This document shows positions 45,374-54,606 of a DNA stretch of 64,000 bases, piece by piece. Each line of letters starts with the position of its first letter. Position 1 is the stretch's first letter. The position numbers and the translations under genes were made by a program. Source of the stretch: Phaeovulum molybdatiresistens. Its GTDB lineage: Bacteria > Pseudomonadota > Alphaproteobacteria > Rhodobacterales > Rhodobacteraceae. Below the pieces are notes generated by a model that saw only the letters and a program-made list of their open reading frames with translations, was not told the DNA's origin and made no database searches. The DNA lies in NCBI RefSeq assembly GCF_023544865.1, contig NZ_JAMJFX010000015.1, positions 23,994-87,993 on the forward strand, read 5' to 3'.

Positions 45374-47161
45374 ATGGCCCGGCAAAGACTGGCCTCGGCG
45401 CATCGACTGAAACGGATGAATGCCGAAGGCCCGGCCGCCCCGCAATCCGCGGCACGGACGGGTGCGATGGTCGATTGCGGCTGGGGCCGGCTGATCTTTG
45501 CCCAGACCTTCGCCTCGGATGCCGATCTGCCCGCGGTGCTGCGTGGCGAAAGCGCGCAAAGCCGCGACATTGCCTTTTATGTGCGCGATCCGCAGGTGGC
45601 CATCGCCTGCGCCCCGCAAGAGGTGTTTCTGGACCCCTCGCTGACCTGGCGGCTGGATCTGGCCACCTACCGCCCCGCGCGGCGGGCACGCCGGGGCTTT
45701 CACATCCGCCGCCTGACCAGCCGCGCCGATGCCGAGGCGATCAATGCCATTTACGCCGAACACGGCATGGTGCCGATCCCCGAGGATTTCTTCTGGGCGC
45801 GCCGCGATGCGCGGGTGGTGACCCTGCTGGTGGCCGAGGATGACCAGACCGGCGCGGTGATCGGCACCGCGATGGGGGTAGACCATGCCCGCGCCTTCGA
45901 CGATCCGACGCGGGGGGCCTCGCTCTGGTCGCTGGGGGTCAGTGCCCGGACCGCGCATCCCGGCGTGGGCGAGGCGCTGGTGCGGCGGATGGCGGAACTG
46001 TTCCAGACGCGGGGGGCGGCCTACATGGACCTGTCGGTCCTGCATGACAACGCCCCGGCCTGCGCGCTCTATGAAAAGCTGGGCTTTCGCCGGATCACCG
46101 CCTTCGCGCTGAAGCGGCGCAACACGATCAATCAGCCGCTGTTCATCGGCCAGATGCCCGAAGCGGGGCTGAACCCCTATGCCCGCATCATCGTGGATGA
46201 GGCGCGCCGCCGCGGCATCGGGGTCACGATCCTCGATACCGAAGCCGGGATCTTTCGCCTGACGCAGGGCGGGCGGTCGATCCTGTGCCGGGAATCGCTG
46301 TCCGAACTGACCTCGGCGGTTGCGCTGTCGATCTGCGACGACAAGCGGGTGACGCGGCGCATCGTGGGCGCGGCCGGGCTGCGGCTGCCCGAACAGCTGA
46401 CCGTGGACTGCCCGCGCGCGCGGCGCGACTTTCTGGCGCGGCACAAAAGCCTGGTGGTCAAGCCCGCGCGCGGCGAACAGGGCAAGGGCGTGGCCGTCGG
46501 CCTGACCGATCCGGCCGATGTGGAACGCGCGGTCGAGGCTGCGCGCCAACATTGCCCCGATGTTCTGGTCGAGGCCTGTTTCACCGGCACCGACCTGCGC
46601 GTTCTGGTGATCGGCGACGAGGTGGTGGCCGCCGCGATCCGCAAGCCCGCCTCGGTGACAGGCGACGGGGTCACCCCGCTGCGCCAGCTGGCCGAGGCGC
46701 AAAGCCGCCGCCGCGCTGCCGCCACGGGGGGCGAAAGCCGCATTCCGATGGATGACGAAACCGAACGCTGCCTGGCCGCGCAGGGCCTGACCTGGGACAG
46801 CATCCCCCAGGCCGCGCAAGAGGTCACGCTGCGCCGCACCGCCAACCTGCACACCGGCGGCACGATCGTCGATGTGACCGACATCCTGAACCCGGCGCTG
46901 CGCGATGCGGCGCTGGCCGCGGCGCGGTCGATCGGCATTCCGGTGACCGGCATCGACCTGATGGTCAAGGACCCGGCCCTGCCCGATCATGTCTTCATCG
47001 AGGCGAATGAACGCCCCGGCCTGGCCAATCACGAACCCCGCCCCACGGCCGAAAAATTCATCGACCTGCTGTTCCCGCTGACCATTGCCCCCCTGCAAAA
47101 GGAGCCACATGACCGATCTGCCCCCGACCGACCAGCCCCCGGTGGACCTGCCCCCGATTGA
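45374..47161 (+). CDS. ngg: N-acetylglutaminylglutamine synthetase (GNAT plus ATP-grasp)
   Basis: 595 residues. An N-terminal acetyltransferase domain (HIRRLTSRADAEAINAIYAE, LWSLGVSARTAHPGVGEALV) is fused to a C-terminal ATP-grasp ligase (HKSLVVKPARGEQGKGVAVG, then IDLMVKDP and FIEANERPG). The combination defines the dipeptide-making enzyme of the NAGGN pathway. It starts 3 bases after asnO and overlaps the peptidase gene by 53 bases. It works in the cytoplasm to accumulate the dipeptide under osmotic stress. Confidence 0.93.
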   Translation: MARQRLASAHRLKRMNAEGPAAPQSAARTGAMVDCGWGRLIFAQTFASDADLPAVLRGESAQSRDIAFYVRDPQVAIACAPQEVFLDPSLTWRLDLATYRPARRARRGFHIRRLTSRADAEAINAIYAEHGMVPIPEDFFWARRDARVVTLLVAEDDQTGAVIGTAMGVDHARAFDDPTRGASLWSLGVSARTAHPGVGEALVRRMAELFQTRGAAYMDLSVLHDNAPACALYEKLGFRRITAFALKRRNTINQPLFIGQMPEAGLNPYARIIVDEARRRGIGVTILDTEAGIFRLTQGGRSILCRESLSELTSAVALSICDDKRVTRRIVGAAGLRLPEQLTVDCPRARRDFLARHKSLVVKPARGEQGKGVAVGLTDPADVERAVEAARQHCPDVLVEACFTGTDLRVLVIGDEVVAAAIRKPASVTGDGVTPLRQLAEAQSRRRAAATGGESRIPMDDETERCLAAQGLTWDSIPQAAQEVTLRRTANLHTGGTIVDVTDILNPALRDAALAAARSIGIPVTGIDLMVKDPALPDHVFIEANERPGLANHEPRPTAEKFIDLLFPLTIAPLQKEPHDRSAPDRPAPGGPAPD

Positions 47162-48254
47162 TGCGACCTATCTGCGCGCGCAACTGGCCGCGCTGCTGGC
47201 GATCCCAAGCCCCACCGGGCGCACCGATGACGCGGTGCGCCATGTCTGTGGCGCGCTGCAGGACCTGGGGCTTGAGGTCGCGCTGACCCGGCTGGGTGCG
47301 ATCCGGGCCCGCCTGCCCGGCGCCCGGCCCGAAGGCGCGCGCGCCTGCGTCAGCCACCTGGATACGCTGGGCGCGCAGGTCAAGGCGCTGAAGCCGAACG
47401 GCCGGCTGGCGCTGGTGCCCGTGGGGCACTGGTCGGCGCGCTTTGCCGAAGGCGCGCGCGCGACGGTGTTGTCCGATCACGCCAGCCTGCGCGGCACCAT
47501 CCTGCCGCCGTTGGCCTCGGGCCATACCTTCGGCGATGAGGTCGACCGCGCCCCGATCGGCTGGGACCATGTCGAGATGCGGGTCGATGCCCGCGCCGAC
47601 AGCGCCGCCGACCTGGAGGCCCTGGGCATCGAGATCGGCGATCACGTCGCCATCGACCCCCAGACCGAATTCCCGGACACGGGCTACATCGTCTCGCGCC
47701 ATCTGGATGACAAGGCGGGCGTTGCCGCGATGCTGGCGGCGCTGAAGTCGCTGGTGGCGGGCCGCGCGCGCCCGCCGGTCGATTGCTGGTGGTTCTTCAC
47801 CATCGCCGAAGAGGTGGGCCACGGCGCGGCGGGCGTCGTGCTGCCTGACATCGCCTCGCTGGTGGCGGTGGACAATGGCACCACCGCGCCGGGGCAGAAT
47901 TCACGCGAACATGGCGTCACCATCGCCATGGCCGACCAGACCGGACCGTTCGACTATCACCTGACGCGCAAGCTGGTCGACCTGTGCCGCGCGGACGGGA
48001 TCGGGCATCAGAAGGATATCTTCCGCCATTACCGATCCGACAGTGCCTCGGCGCTGGAGGCGGGGGCCGATGTGCGCACCGCGCTTGTGACCTTTGGCGT
48101 CGATGCCAGCCACGGCTATGAACGCATCCACATCGATGCGCTGACCGCATTGGCGCGGCTGCTGGCGCTTTACGCGATCAGCCCGGTCGAGATCCCGCGC
48201 GATGCCCACCTTCTGTCCGGCCTGCGCGGGTTCCCCGAACAGACCCATCCCTGA
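47109..48254 (+). CDS. NAGGN-system M42-family metallopeptidase
   Basis: 381 residues. Aminopeptidase zinc ligands fall in CVSHLDTLG, SRHLDDKAGVAAMLAAL and FFTIAEEVGHGAAG. The family (TIGR03106 type) occurs with asnO-ngg and is thought to turn over the osmolyte. The ATG at 47109, with AAAAGGAG before it, lies inside ngg, giving a 53-base overlap and translational coupling. It completes the three-gene osmoprotectant set. Confidence 0.92.
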   Translation: MTDLPPTDQPPVDLPPIDATYLRAQLAALLAIPSPTGRTDDAVRHVCGALQDLGLEVALTRLGAIRARLPGARPEGARACVSHLDTLGAQVKALKPNGRLALVPVGHWSARFAEGARATVLSDHASLRGTILPPLASGHTFGDEVDRAPIGWDHVEMRVDARADSAADLEALGIEIGDHVAIDPQTEFPDTGYIVSRHLDDKAGVAAMLAALKSLVAGRARPPVDCWWFFTIAEEVGHGAAGVVLPDIASLVAVDNGTTAPGQNSREHGVTIAMADQTGPFDYHLTRKLVDLCRADGIGHQKDIFRHYRSDSASALEAGADVRTALVTFGVDASHGYERIHIDALTALARLLALYAISPVEIPRDAHLLSGLRGFPEQTHP

Positions 48255-48346
48255 ACGGGCCCGGGGCGGCAAAGGCCGGTCAATCGGGATTGACCTTGCC
48301 CGCCAAAGGGGAAAGGTTGGGGCCGCAGTCGAGGAAGGAACCCAAG

Positions 48347-49333
48347 ATGACCCCCATGTTCAACCGCCGCAGCCTTCTGGCCACCGCCGCCGCCAGCGTG
48401 ATGACCCTGTCCGCCGGTGCCGCCGCCGCGCAGGAATGGCCCACCGCTCCGGTTCACATCGTCGTCGGCTTCCCGGCCGGATCGTCGCCCGACACGATCG
48501 CCCGGCTGGTGGCCGAGCCGCTGTCGCAACGTCTGGGCCAGCCGGTCGTGGTCGAAAACAAGCCCGGCGCCGGTGGCGTGATCGGCGTGCAGCAGATGCT
48601 GGCCGCGACCGATGGCCATACCTTCGGCGCCACGATCAACGGCCCGCTGACCACCTCGCCCCGGCTGGTCAAGGACATCAGCTATGATGTCGCGCGCGAC
48701 ATCGCCCCGGTAGCCCTGGTCGCCACCAGCCCGCTGGTGCTGGCCGTGTCGGCCGAAGCCGAGGCATCCGATCTGGCGGGCTTTGTCGAACAGGCCCGCG
48801 CCAATCCGGGCGATCTGGCCTATGGCTCGGTCGGGCAAGGATCGGGCGCGCATCTGACGGCGGAGTTGTTCGCCGTTGCAGCCGGGGTCGAGATGCTGCA
48901 CGTGCCCTTCCAAAGCTATGCCGAGGTCACCACCTCGATCATGGGCCGCGAAATCGATGCGGGCTTCATGGCCCCGTCGGCGGCGATGCCGCATGTGCAG
49001 GCCGGCAAGATGAAGATGCTGGGCATCACCTCGACCGCGCCCTTCGCCCAGGTGCCCGATGTGCCGGTGATCGCCGGACAGGCGGGCCTGCCCGCGGACT
49101 TCCGGGCCGAGTTGTGGAACGCCTTCATCGCCCCCGCCGGCACCGATCCGGCGGTGATCGCGCGACTGAACACCGAGATCGGCGCGATCCTGCAGGATGG
49201 CGCCGTGCAGGAAAAACTGCTGGCGATGGGCTGGCAGGCCGCGCCGGGCAGCGCCGAGGATCTTGCGGCGCGGATCGCCGGGGATACCGCGGTCTGGGGC
49301 GCGGTGATCGACCGGATCGAGTCGCGCAACTAG
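48347..49333 (+). CDS. tctC: Tripartite tricarboxylate transporter substrate-binding protein (Bug/TctC family)
   Basis: 328 residues with an exported N-terminus (FNRRSLLATAAASVMTLSA, an Arg-Arg pair that may use the Tat route) and the Bug fold signature APVHIVVGFPAGSSPDTIAR. It binds a carboxylate in the periplasm and hands it to TctAB. The ligand (citrate, tartrate, glutamate or others) cannot be told from sequence. The ATG at 48347 follows AGGAAGGA. It is 92 bases downstream of the NAGGN operon, so it may be a separate unit. Confidence 0.9.
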   Translation: MTPMFNRRSLLATAAASVMTLSAGAAAAQEWPTAPVHIVVGFPAGSSPDTIARLVAEPLSQRLGQPVVVENKPGAGGVIGVQQMLAATDGHTFGATINGPLTTSPRLVKDISYDVARDIAPVALVATSPLVLAVSAEAEASDLAGFVEQARANPGDLAYGSVGQGSGAHLTAELFAVAAGVEMLHVPFQSYAEVTTSIMGREIDAGFMAPSAAMPHVQAGKMKMLGITSTAPFAQVPDVPVIAGQAGLPADFRAELWNAFIAPAGTDPAVIARLNTEIGAILQDGAVQEKLLAMGWQAAPGSAEDLAARIAGDTAVWGAVIDRIESRN

Positions 49334-49354
49334 GCCGCGCGGGACCAACCGTCG

Positions 49355-49801
49355 ATGCAACGCGATTGGCATGACATCGCCGGGGGCGGCGCGCTGGCCG
49401 CCCTTGGGATTGGGGTTGCGGCCCATGCGGGCCTGACCCACGACCTGGGCACGCTGCGCCAGATGGGGCCGGGCTTTTTCCCGGTGCTGCTTGGCGCGCT
49501 GCTGGCCGGGCTGGGGCTTGTGATCGCCCTGCCCGCCTGGCGACGCCAGGGCACGGCGCGCGCCTTTGCCGGGCGCGAGGCGCTGGCCGTGCTGGCCGCC
49601 ATCGTGGTCTTTGGCGTGTTCATGACCCGTCTGGGCCTGATCCCCACCACGGCGCTTGCGGTGCTGATCGCCGCCACCCCCGCGCCGCGGGCGGGCTGGC
49701 GCTGGCGGCTGGTCCTGGCCACCGCGGTCAGCCTGCTGACCTGGGCGGTGTTCATCCTTGCCCTGAAGATGACCATTCCGGTCTGGCCCTGGAGCCGCTG
49801 A
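49355..49801 (+). CDS. tctB: Tripartite tricarboxylate transporter small membrane subunit
   Basis: 148 residues with four predicted membrane helices, including FFPVLLGALLAGLGLVIALP and LAVLAAIVVFGVFMTRLGLI. This is the usual small TctB subunit. Sequence in this subunit is poorly conserved, so the call rests on size, topology and its place between tctC and tctA. One base separates its stop from tctA. Confidence 0.88.
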   Translation: MQRDWHDIAGGGALAALGIGVAAHAGLTHDLGTLRQMGPGFFPVLLGALLAGLGLVIALPAWRRQGTARAFAGREALAVLAAIVVFGVFMTRLGLIPTTALAVLIAATPAPRAGWRWRLVLATAVSLLTWAVFILALKMTIPVWPWSR

Positions 49802-49802
49802 C

Positions 49803-51332
49803 ATGACCACCTGGGACGGCCTTGTCCACGGCCTTGGCACCGCGCTGCAACCTTCGATCCTGATCTACAGCCTGTTTGGCGTCTTTCTGGGCACCTTCGT
49901 CGGCGTGCTGCCGGGGATCGGCGCGATGGCGGCGATTTCGCTGTTGCTGCCGCTGACCTATTACATCTCGGCCGAGGCGGCGCTGGTGATGCTGGCGGGG
50001 GTCTATTACGGGTCGCAATATGGCGGATCGGTCGCCTCGATCCTGCTGCGCCTGCCCGGCACGCCGCAATCGGCGGTCACCACGCTGGACGGCTATCCGA
50101 TGGCGCGGCAGGGCCGGGCGGGGGTGGCGCTGTTCACGGCGATGGTGTCGTCCTTCTCGGGGTCGATCCTGGGCATCGGGGTGCTGGTGATGCTGGCGGG
50201 CTGGCTGTCGGGGCTGGCCACGCGCTTTGGTGCGGCGGAATATACCGCGATGATGGTGCTGGGCCTGGTCGCGGCCGCGACCGTCGGGTCCGAGCGTCCG
50301 GCCAAAAGCCTGGCGATGGTGGTGACCGGCCTTATCCTGGGCACGGTGGGCACCGATGTCACCTCGGGGGCGCAGCGGTTCACCTTTGGCCAGGCCGAGC
50401 TGATGGACGGGATCAACCTTGTGGCGCTGGCGATGGGCCTGTTCGGCGTGGCCGAGGTGATCGCCAATATCCGCACCGCCGACACGCATGGCCGGCCGGA
50501 TCGCGTTTCGCTGCGCCAGATGATGCCGCGGGCGGCCGATCTGCGCGCGATGCCCGGGCCGATCCTGCGCGGCACCACGCTGGGCAGCTTTTTCGGTGCC
50601 CTGCCCGGCACCGGATCGACGATTTCATCCTTCCTCAGCTATGCGCTGGAACGCCGGGTCGCGCGGCGGCCCGAACGGTTCGGCAATGGCGCTATTCAGG
50701 GCATTGCCGGGCCGGAATCGGCCAATAATGCCGCCGCGATCACCGCCTTTGTGCCAACGCTGACGCTGGGCATTCCGGGCGATCCGATCATGGCGCTGAT
50801 GCTGGGGGCGCTGGTCATCCACGGCATCCAGCCGGGCCCGATGATGCTTGAGGCGCGGCCCGAGATGTTCTGGGGGCTGGTGGTCAGCTTCGGGATCGGC
50901 AACCTGTTCCTGCTAATACTGAACCTGCCGCTGATCGGGATCTGGGTGTCGATGCTGCGCATCCCGTTCCGCTGGCTGTATCCCGCAATCATCGTCTTTG
51001 TCTGCCTTGGGGTCTATTCGGTGCGCGGATCAAGCTTCGATCTGATCGCGGTGGCGGTGATCGGCGGGCTTGGATACCTGCTGGCGCTGGCCGCGTTCAG
51101 CCCGGCCCTTCTGCTGCTGGGCTTCGTGCTGGGCCCGCTGATCGAGACGAACCTGCGCCGGGCCATGCTGATTTCACGCGGCGATCCGATGGTGTTTCTG
51201 GAACGCCCGATCGCGGCGGGCTTCGTGCTGGCCACCGCCGCGCTGATCGCGCTGTCGGTCATCGGCGCGGTGCGCCGGCGCGCGGCACGCGCGGGCCAGA
51301 CGCCCGCGCCCCCCGGCGACGGGGCAGATTGA
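49803..51332 (+). CDS. tctA: Tripartite tricarboxylate transporter large membrane subunit
   Basis: 509 residues, about 12 membrane helices. TctA signatures are seen: GTFVGVLPGIGAMAAISLLL, YYGSQYGGSVASILLRLPGT and NNAAAITAFVPTLTLGIPGD. It forms the sodium- or proton-driven channel with TctB. It is followed by a perfect 20-bp palindrome, probably a terminator. Confidence 0.94.
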   Translation: MTTWDGLVHGLGTALQPSILIYSLFGVFLGTFVGVLPGIGAMAAISLLLPLTYYISAEAALVMLAGVYYGSQYGGSVASILLRLPGTPQSAVTTLDGYPMARQGRAGVALFTAMVSSFSGSILGIGVLVMLAGWLSGLATRFGAAEYTAMMVLGLVAAATVGSERPAKSLAMVVTGLILGTVGTDVTSGAQRFTFGQAELMDGINLVALAMGLFGVAEVIANIRTADTHGRPDRVSLRQMMPRAADLRAMPGPILRGTTLGSFFGALPGTGSTISSFLSYALERRVARRPERFGNGAIQGIAGPESANNAAAITAFVPTLTLGIPGDPIMALMLGALVIHGIQPGPMMLEARPEMFWGLVVSFGIGNLFLLILNLPLIGIWVSMLRIPFRWLYPAIIVFVCLGVYSVRGSSFDLIAVAVIGGLGYLLALAAFSPALLLLGFVLGPLIETNLRRAMLISRGDPMVFLERPIAAGFVLATAALIALSVIGAVRRRAARAGQTPAPPGDGAD

Positions 51333-51368
51333 TCCGCCAGATCGCGCCGGGGCCGCGGGACGATGAAC

Positions 51369-51388
51369 GGGGGCGGCGCGCCGCCCCC
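51369..51388. terminator. Perfect 20-bp GC palindrome between convergent genes
   Basis: The first ten bases GGGGGCGGCG are the exact reverse complement of the last ten. It lies between tctA and the aldehyde dehydrogenase gene, both of which end within 40 bases. A bidirectional terminator role is likely although no T-run flanks it. Confidence 0.55.
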
Positions 51389-51395
51389 ATCGGTT

Positions 51396-52916
51396 TCAGA
51401 AGAACCCAAGCTTGTTCGGGTTGTAGCTGACCAGCATGTTCTTGGTCTGCTGGTAGTGGTTCAGCATCATCTTGTGCGTTTCACGCCCGATGCCGGATTG
51501 CTTGTAGCCGCCAAAGGCCGCGTGCGCGGGATAGGCGTGGTAGTTGTTGACCCAGACGCGACCCGCCTCGATTGACCGACCAAAGCGATAGGCGCGGGTG
51601 CCGTCGCGGGTCCAGACCCCGGCGCCCAGGCCATACATCGTGTCATTGGCGATCGCCAGCGCCTCGGCCTCGTCCTTGAAGGTGGTCACGCTGACGACGG
51701 GGCCAAAGATTTCCTCCTGGAAGACCCGCATCTTGTTGTGGCCCTTCAGGATGGTGGGCTGGATGTAATAGCCATGCGCCAGATCGCCGTTGAAGCGCGC
51801 GGCGTCACCGCCCACCAGCACCTCGGCGCCCTCTTCGCGGCCGATGGTGAAATAGGACATGATCTTGTCATGCTGCTGCTTGCTGGCCTGCGCGCCAACC
51901 ATCGTGGTGGGGTCGCGCGGGTCGCCCTGCTTGATCGCCTTCACACGCGCGATGCAGCGGGCGATGAACTCGTCATAGATATCCTCCTGGATCAGCGCGC
52001 GGGACGGGCAGGTGCAGACCTCGCCCTGGTTGAAGGCGAACAGAACGAACCCCTCGACCGCCTTGTCCAGGAAGGCGTCATCCTGCGCCATCACATCGGA
52101 GAAGAAGATGTTGGGCGACTTGCCCCCCAGTTCCAGCGTGACGGGGATCAGGTTCACCGTCGCGGCCTCCATGATCTTGCGGCCCGTGGCGGTCGATCCG
52201 GTGAAGGCGATCTTGGCGATGCGGTTCGACCGCGCCAGCGCATTGCCCGCCTCGGCGCCCAGACCGTTGACGATGTTCAGAACGCCCGGCGGCAGCAGAT
52301 CGCCGATCAGTTCCGCCAGCACAAGGATCGCCGCCGGGGTTTGTTCGGCCGGCTTCATCACCACGCAATTGCCCGCCGCCAGCGCCGGCGCCAGTTTCCA
52401 CGCCGCCATCAGGATGGAAAAGTTCCACGGGATGATCTGCCCCACCACACCCAAGGGTTCGTGGAAGTGATAGGCCACCGTGTCGTGGTCGATTTCCGAC
52501 ATCGTGCCTTCCTGGCCGCGCAGGACACCGGCGAAGTAGCGGAAATGGTCGATCGACAGGGGGATATCGGCGTTTACCGTTTCCCGGATCGGTTTGCCGT
52601 TGTCCCAGGTTTCGGCCATGGCCAGCGTTTCAAGGTTGGCCTCCATCACATCGGCGATCTTCAGCAGGATGTTGGACCGCTGCGCGGCGCTGGTCTTGCC
52701 CCAGGCGTCCTTGGCGGCATGGGCGGCATCCAGCGCCAGGTCGATATCGGCCGCGTCCGACTGCGCCACTTCGCAGACCTTCTGGCCGGTGATCGGGGTC
52801 ACGTTGTCCATGTAGCGGCCATTCACGGGCGCCACGAACTTGCCGCCGATGAAATTGTCATACCGGCTCTTGAACGGCGCGCCGGTCAGGCCCGCCTTCT
52901 GGGTCATCTCATTCAT
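51396..52916 (-). CDS. NAD-dependent aldehyde dehydrogenase (acetaldehyde dehydrogenase-like)
   Basis: 506 residues, the length of the ExaC/AcoD/AldA-type group. Active-site features are [12 protein letters not shown] (Glu) and [15 protein letters not shown] (Cys). It oxidises short aldehydes such as acetaldehyde to acids with NAD+. The AcoR-like regulator upstream on the same strand and a perfect palindrome between them suggest inducible expression during growth on ethanol or related alcohols. The start at 52916 follows GGAGGA on the minus strand. Confidence 0.92.
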   Translation of the reverse strand: MNEMTQKAGLTGAPFKSRYDNFIGGKFVAPVNGRYMDNVTPITGQKVCEVAQSDAADIDLALDAAHAAKDAWGKTSAAQRSNILLKIADVMEANLETLAMAETWDNGKPIRETVNADIPLSIDHFRYFAGVLRGQEGTMSEIDHDTVAYHFHEPLGVVGQIIPWNFSILMAAWKLAPALAAGNCVVMKPAEQTPAAILVLAELIGDLLPPGVLNIVNGLGAEAGNALARSNRIAKIAFTGSTATGRKIMEAATVNLIPVTLELGGKSPNIFFSDVMAQDDAFLDKAVEGFVLFAFNQGEVCTCPSRALIQEDIYDEFIARCIARVKAIKQGDPRDPTTMVGAQASKQQHDKIMSYFTIGREEGAEVLVGGDAARFNGDLAHGYYIQPTILKGHNKMRVFQEEIFGPVVSVTTFKDEAEALAIANDTMYGLGAGVWTRDGTRAYRFGRSIEAGRVWVNNYHAYPAHAAFGGYKQSGIGRETHKMMLNHYQQTKNMLVSYNPNKLGFF

Positions 52917-53019
52917 GGGTTTCCTCCTCCGAAACTTGGGCCGCCTCCCCGCGGCCTTGTCCGAAGTCTTGGCCGATTTGCGGCTTGCGTCATCGGGGGG
53001 AAAGGGATTTGCGCGCGCA

Positions 53020-53041
53020 CCTGTCGCAGCTCTGCGACAGG
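53020..53041. promoter_or_regulatory. Perfect operator-like palindrome before the aldehyde dehydrogenase gene
   Basis: CCTGTCGCA-gctc-TGCGACAGG has nine-base perfect arms. It is in the spacer between the regulator gene and the aldehyde dehydrogenase gene, 104 bases before the latter's start. Position and symmetry fit a dimeric Fis-type HTH regulator such as the neighbouring AcoR-like protein. Confidence 0.65.
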
Positions 53042-53054
53042 TCAGGGGGGCAAA

Positions 53055-53996
53055 TCAGCGTCGGTCCAGCTTGCGGTGCAGCGTCGCCCGGCTTAGCCCC
53101 AGCGCGCGGGCCGCGGCCGAGATATTGCCGCCCGTGCGCGCCAAAGCCCGCGCCAGCACCGCGCGTTCGGCATCGTCAAACCCGTCGGTCGCCCCCTCGC
53201 CCAGCACATCGCCAAGCGGGCGCGGGGCGGCATGCAGATCGCCCGACAGGTTCAGATGCAGCCGCGCCCCCCGGGTGGCCCCGACCACCAGGTCATTCGC
53301 ATCCACCGCCAGCATGGCGCCGATGCCCCGGTCGGTCCCCGGCACCAGCACCAGCCGCGCGCGGGGGAAGGTCTGGCTGAACAGATCGGCCTCGACCCGC
53401 CGGGCGGCTTCGGTCACCGTCGATCCGATCAGGCCACTGACAGCCGCGGGCAGATCGGGGCGCGCGGTGGACACGTCGATCACCGCCAGCAGGTCGCCAT
53501 CCGGGCCAAAGACAGGCGCCGAGGAACAGCTGAGCCCGATGTTGCGGGCCAGGAAATGCTGATCGCGGTGAATGGTGACGGGGCGGGCCTCGACCAGACA
53601 GGTGCCGATGCCATTGGTGCCGGCCTGCGCCTCGGACCAGGCGGTGCCGGTCCACAGGCCCGCCGCCTCAAAATCGGCGTCGTCGCCGGCATTGCCGCGC
53701 CGGTCCAGCGCGATCCCCGCGGCATCGGCCAGCACGATGCAGGCGCCAAGGCCGCCCACCGTCTGGAACAATCGGTCCAGATGCGGGGCCGCGGTCGGCA
53801 ACAGCGCCCCCAACCGTTCGCGCGCCTGGTCAAGTTCCGCGGCGGTCAGGCGGTTTTCGACCGTCCGCGCCGCCGGATCCAGCCTGTAAAGCGTGGCCGA
53901 GCGCGCCCAGGATGCCGCAACCGTCGACCGGGCCGCCTGACCCGACCGGATCGCGGCCTCGATGCGCGTCACATGCTGACTGGGCGATGGCAGCAT
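53055..53996 (-). CDS. AcoR-like regulator lacking an AAA+ domain
   Basis: 313 residues. An N-terminal GAF-like sensor region (CIVLADAAGIALDRRGNAGD, GTNGIGTCLVEARPVTIHRD) leads straight to a C-terminal Fis-type helix-turn-helix (GGNISAAARALGLSRATLHR). Classical AcoR is over 600 residues and has a sigma-54 AAA+ ATPase between these parts; none is present here, so it must work without sigma-54 ATP hydrolysis. The likely target is the downstream aldehyde dehydrogenase through the palindrome at 53020. The start at 53996 gives MLPSPSQHVTRIEAA. Confidence 0.88.
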   Translation of the reverse strand: MLPSPSQHVTRIEAAIRSGQAARSTVAASWARSATLYRLDPAARTVENRLTAAELDQARERLGALLPTAAPHLDRLFQTVGGLGACIVLADAAGIALDRRGNAGDDADFEAAGLWTGTAWSEAQAGTNGIGTCLVEARPVTIHRDQHFLARNIGLSCSSAPVFGPDGDLLAVIDVSTARPDLPAAVSGLIGSTVTEAARRVEADLFSQTFPRARLVLVPGTDRGIGAMLAVDANDLVVGATRGARLHLNLSGDLHAAPRPLGDVLGEGATDGFDDAERAVLARALARTGGNISAAARALGLSRATLHRKLDRR

Positions 53997-54177
53997 TCTG
54001 TTCCCCCCCGACCCCCTGCCCTTCGGCGCAGCGGGGCTGGTCACCGATCCTGCGCAGGAAGCGCGGGGCAGCCTAGCGCGAATCGGCCCGGCGACAAAGA
54101 CACTTTGGCGCGGCAAGGCCCTTGAAGGCGATGGGGTCTTCGGGAAACATCGCCGCATGGGGAAAGGAGCCATCGCC

Positions 54178-54543
54178 ATGACGACCTTGAAGCTGCGCAT
54201 CCTGTTTGACGGGGTGATGATCGGGCCGGGCAAGGCCGAGCTGCTGGAACGCATCCGCGAAACCGGGTCCATCGCCGCGGCCGGGCGCCAGATGGGGATG
54301 AGCTACAAGCGCGCCTGGATGCTGGTCGAGACAATGAATGCGGCCTTTGCGGCCCCCCTTGTGACCAGCGCGCGCGGCGGCAAGGGCGGCGGCGGGGCAG
54401 GCCTGACCGAGGCCGGCGCCGAGGTGCTGCGATTGTATCGAGAGGTCGTCGCCCGGTCCGAGGCGGCGGCGGGGGAACCGCTGGCCGCGCTGGAACGGAT
54501 GCTGCGACCCAAGGCCGCAAGCGAACGGTTTGACGGACAATAA
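54178..54543 (+). CDS. ModE-type N-terminal domain regulator (molybdate-responsive)
   Basis: 121 residues, only the winged helix-turn-helix part of ModE: ELLERIRETGSIAAAGRQMG then SYKRAWMLVETMN. Full ModE has two C-terminal molybdate-binding MOP domains, absent here. Small DNA-binding-only homologues beside mod genes are common in alphaproteobacteria. The ATG at 54178 has AAAGGAG upstream, stronger than for the ATG at 54157. Control of modABC through the inverted repeat at 54571 is inferred. How it senses molybdate is unclear. Confidence 0.85.
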   Translation: MTTLKLRILFDGVMIGPGKAELLERIRETGSIAAAGRQMGMSYKRAWMLVETMNAAFAAPLVTSARGGKGGGGAGLTEAGAEVLRLYREVVARSEAAAGEPLAALERMLRPKAASERFDGQ

Positions 54544-54570
54544 CGCTTGCCAGCCAGCGCCCGCCTGATT

Positions 54571-54592
54571 GATATATCCGGCAGGAAATATC
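54571..54592 (+). promoter_or_regulatory. Candidate Mo-box upstream of modA
   Basis: GATATAT and AAATATC form a 6-of-7 inverted repeat with an 8-base spacer, in the gap between the ModE-like gene and modA. AT-rich TATAT half-sites are typical of ModE operators. Confidence 0.5.
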
Positions 54593-54606
54593 GACCGGAG
54601 CGTTCC

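Noticed and set aside
44390..47110. A 906-residue minus-strand frame opposite asnO-ngg
   Set aside because: Shadow of conserved NAGGN genes; no ribosome-binding site or domain.
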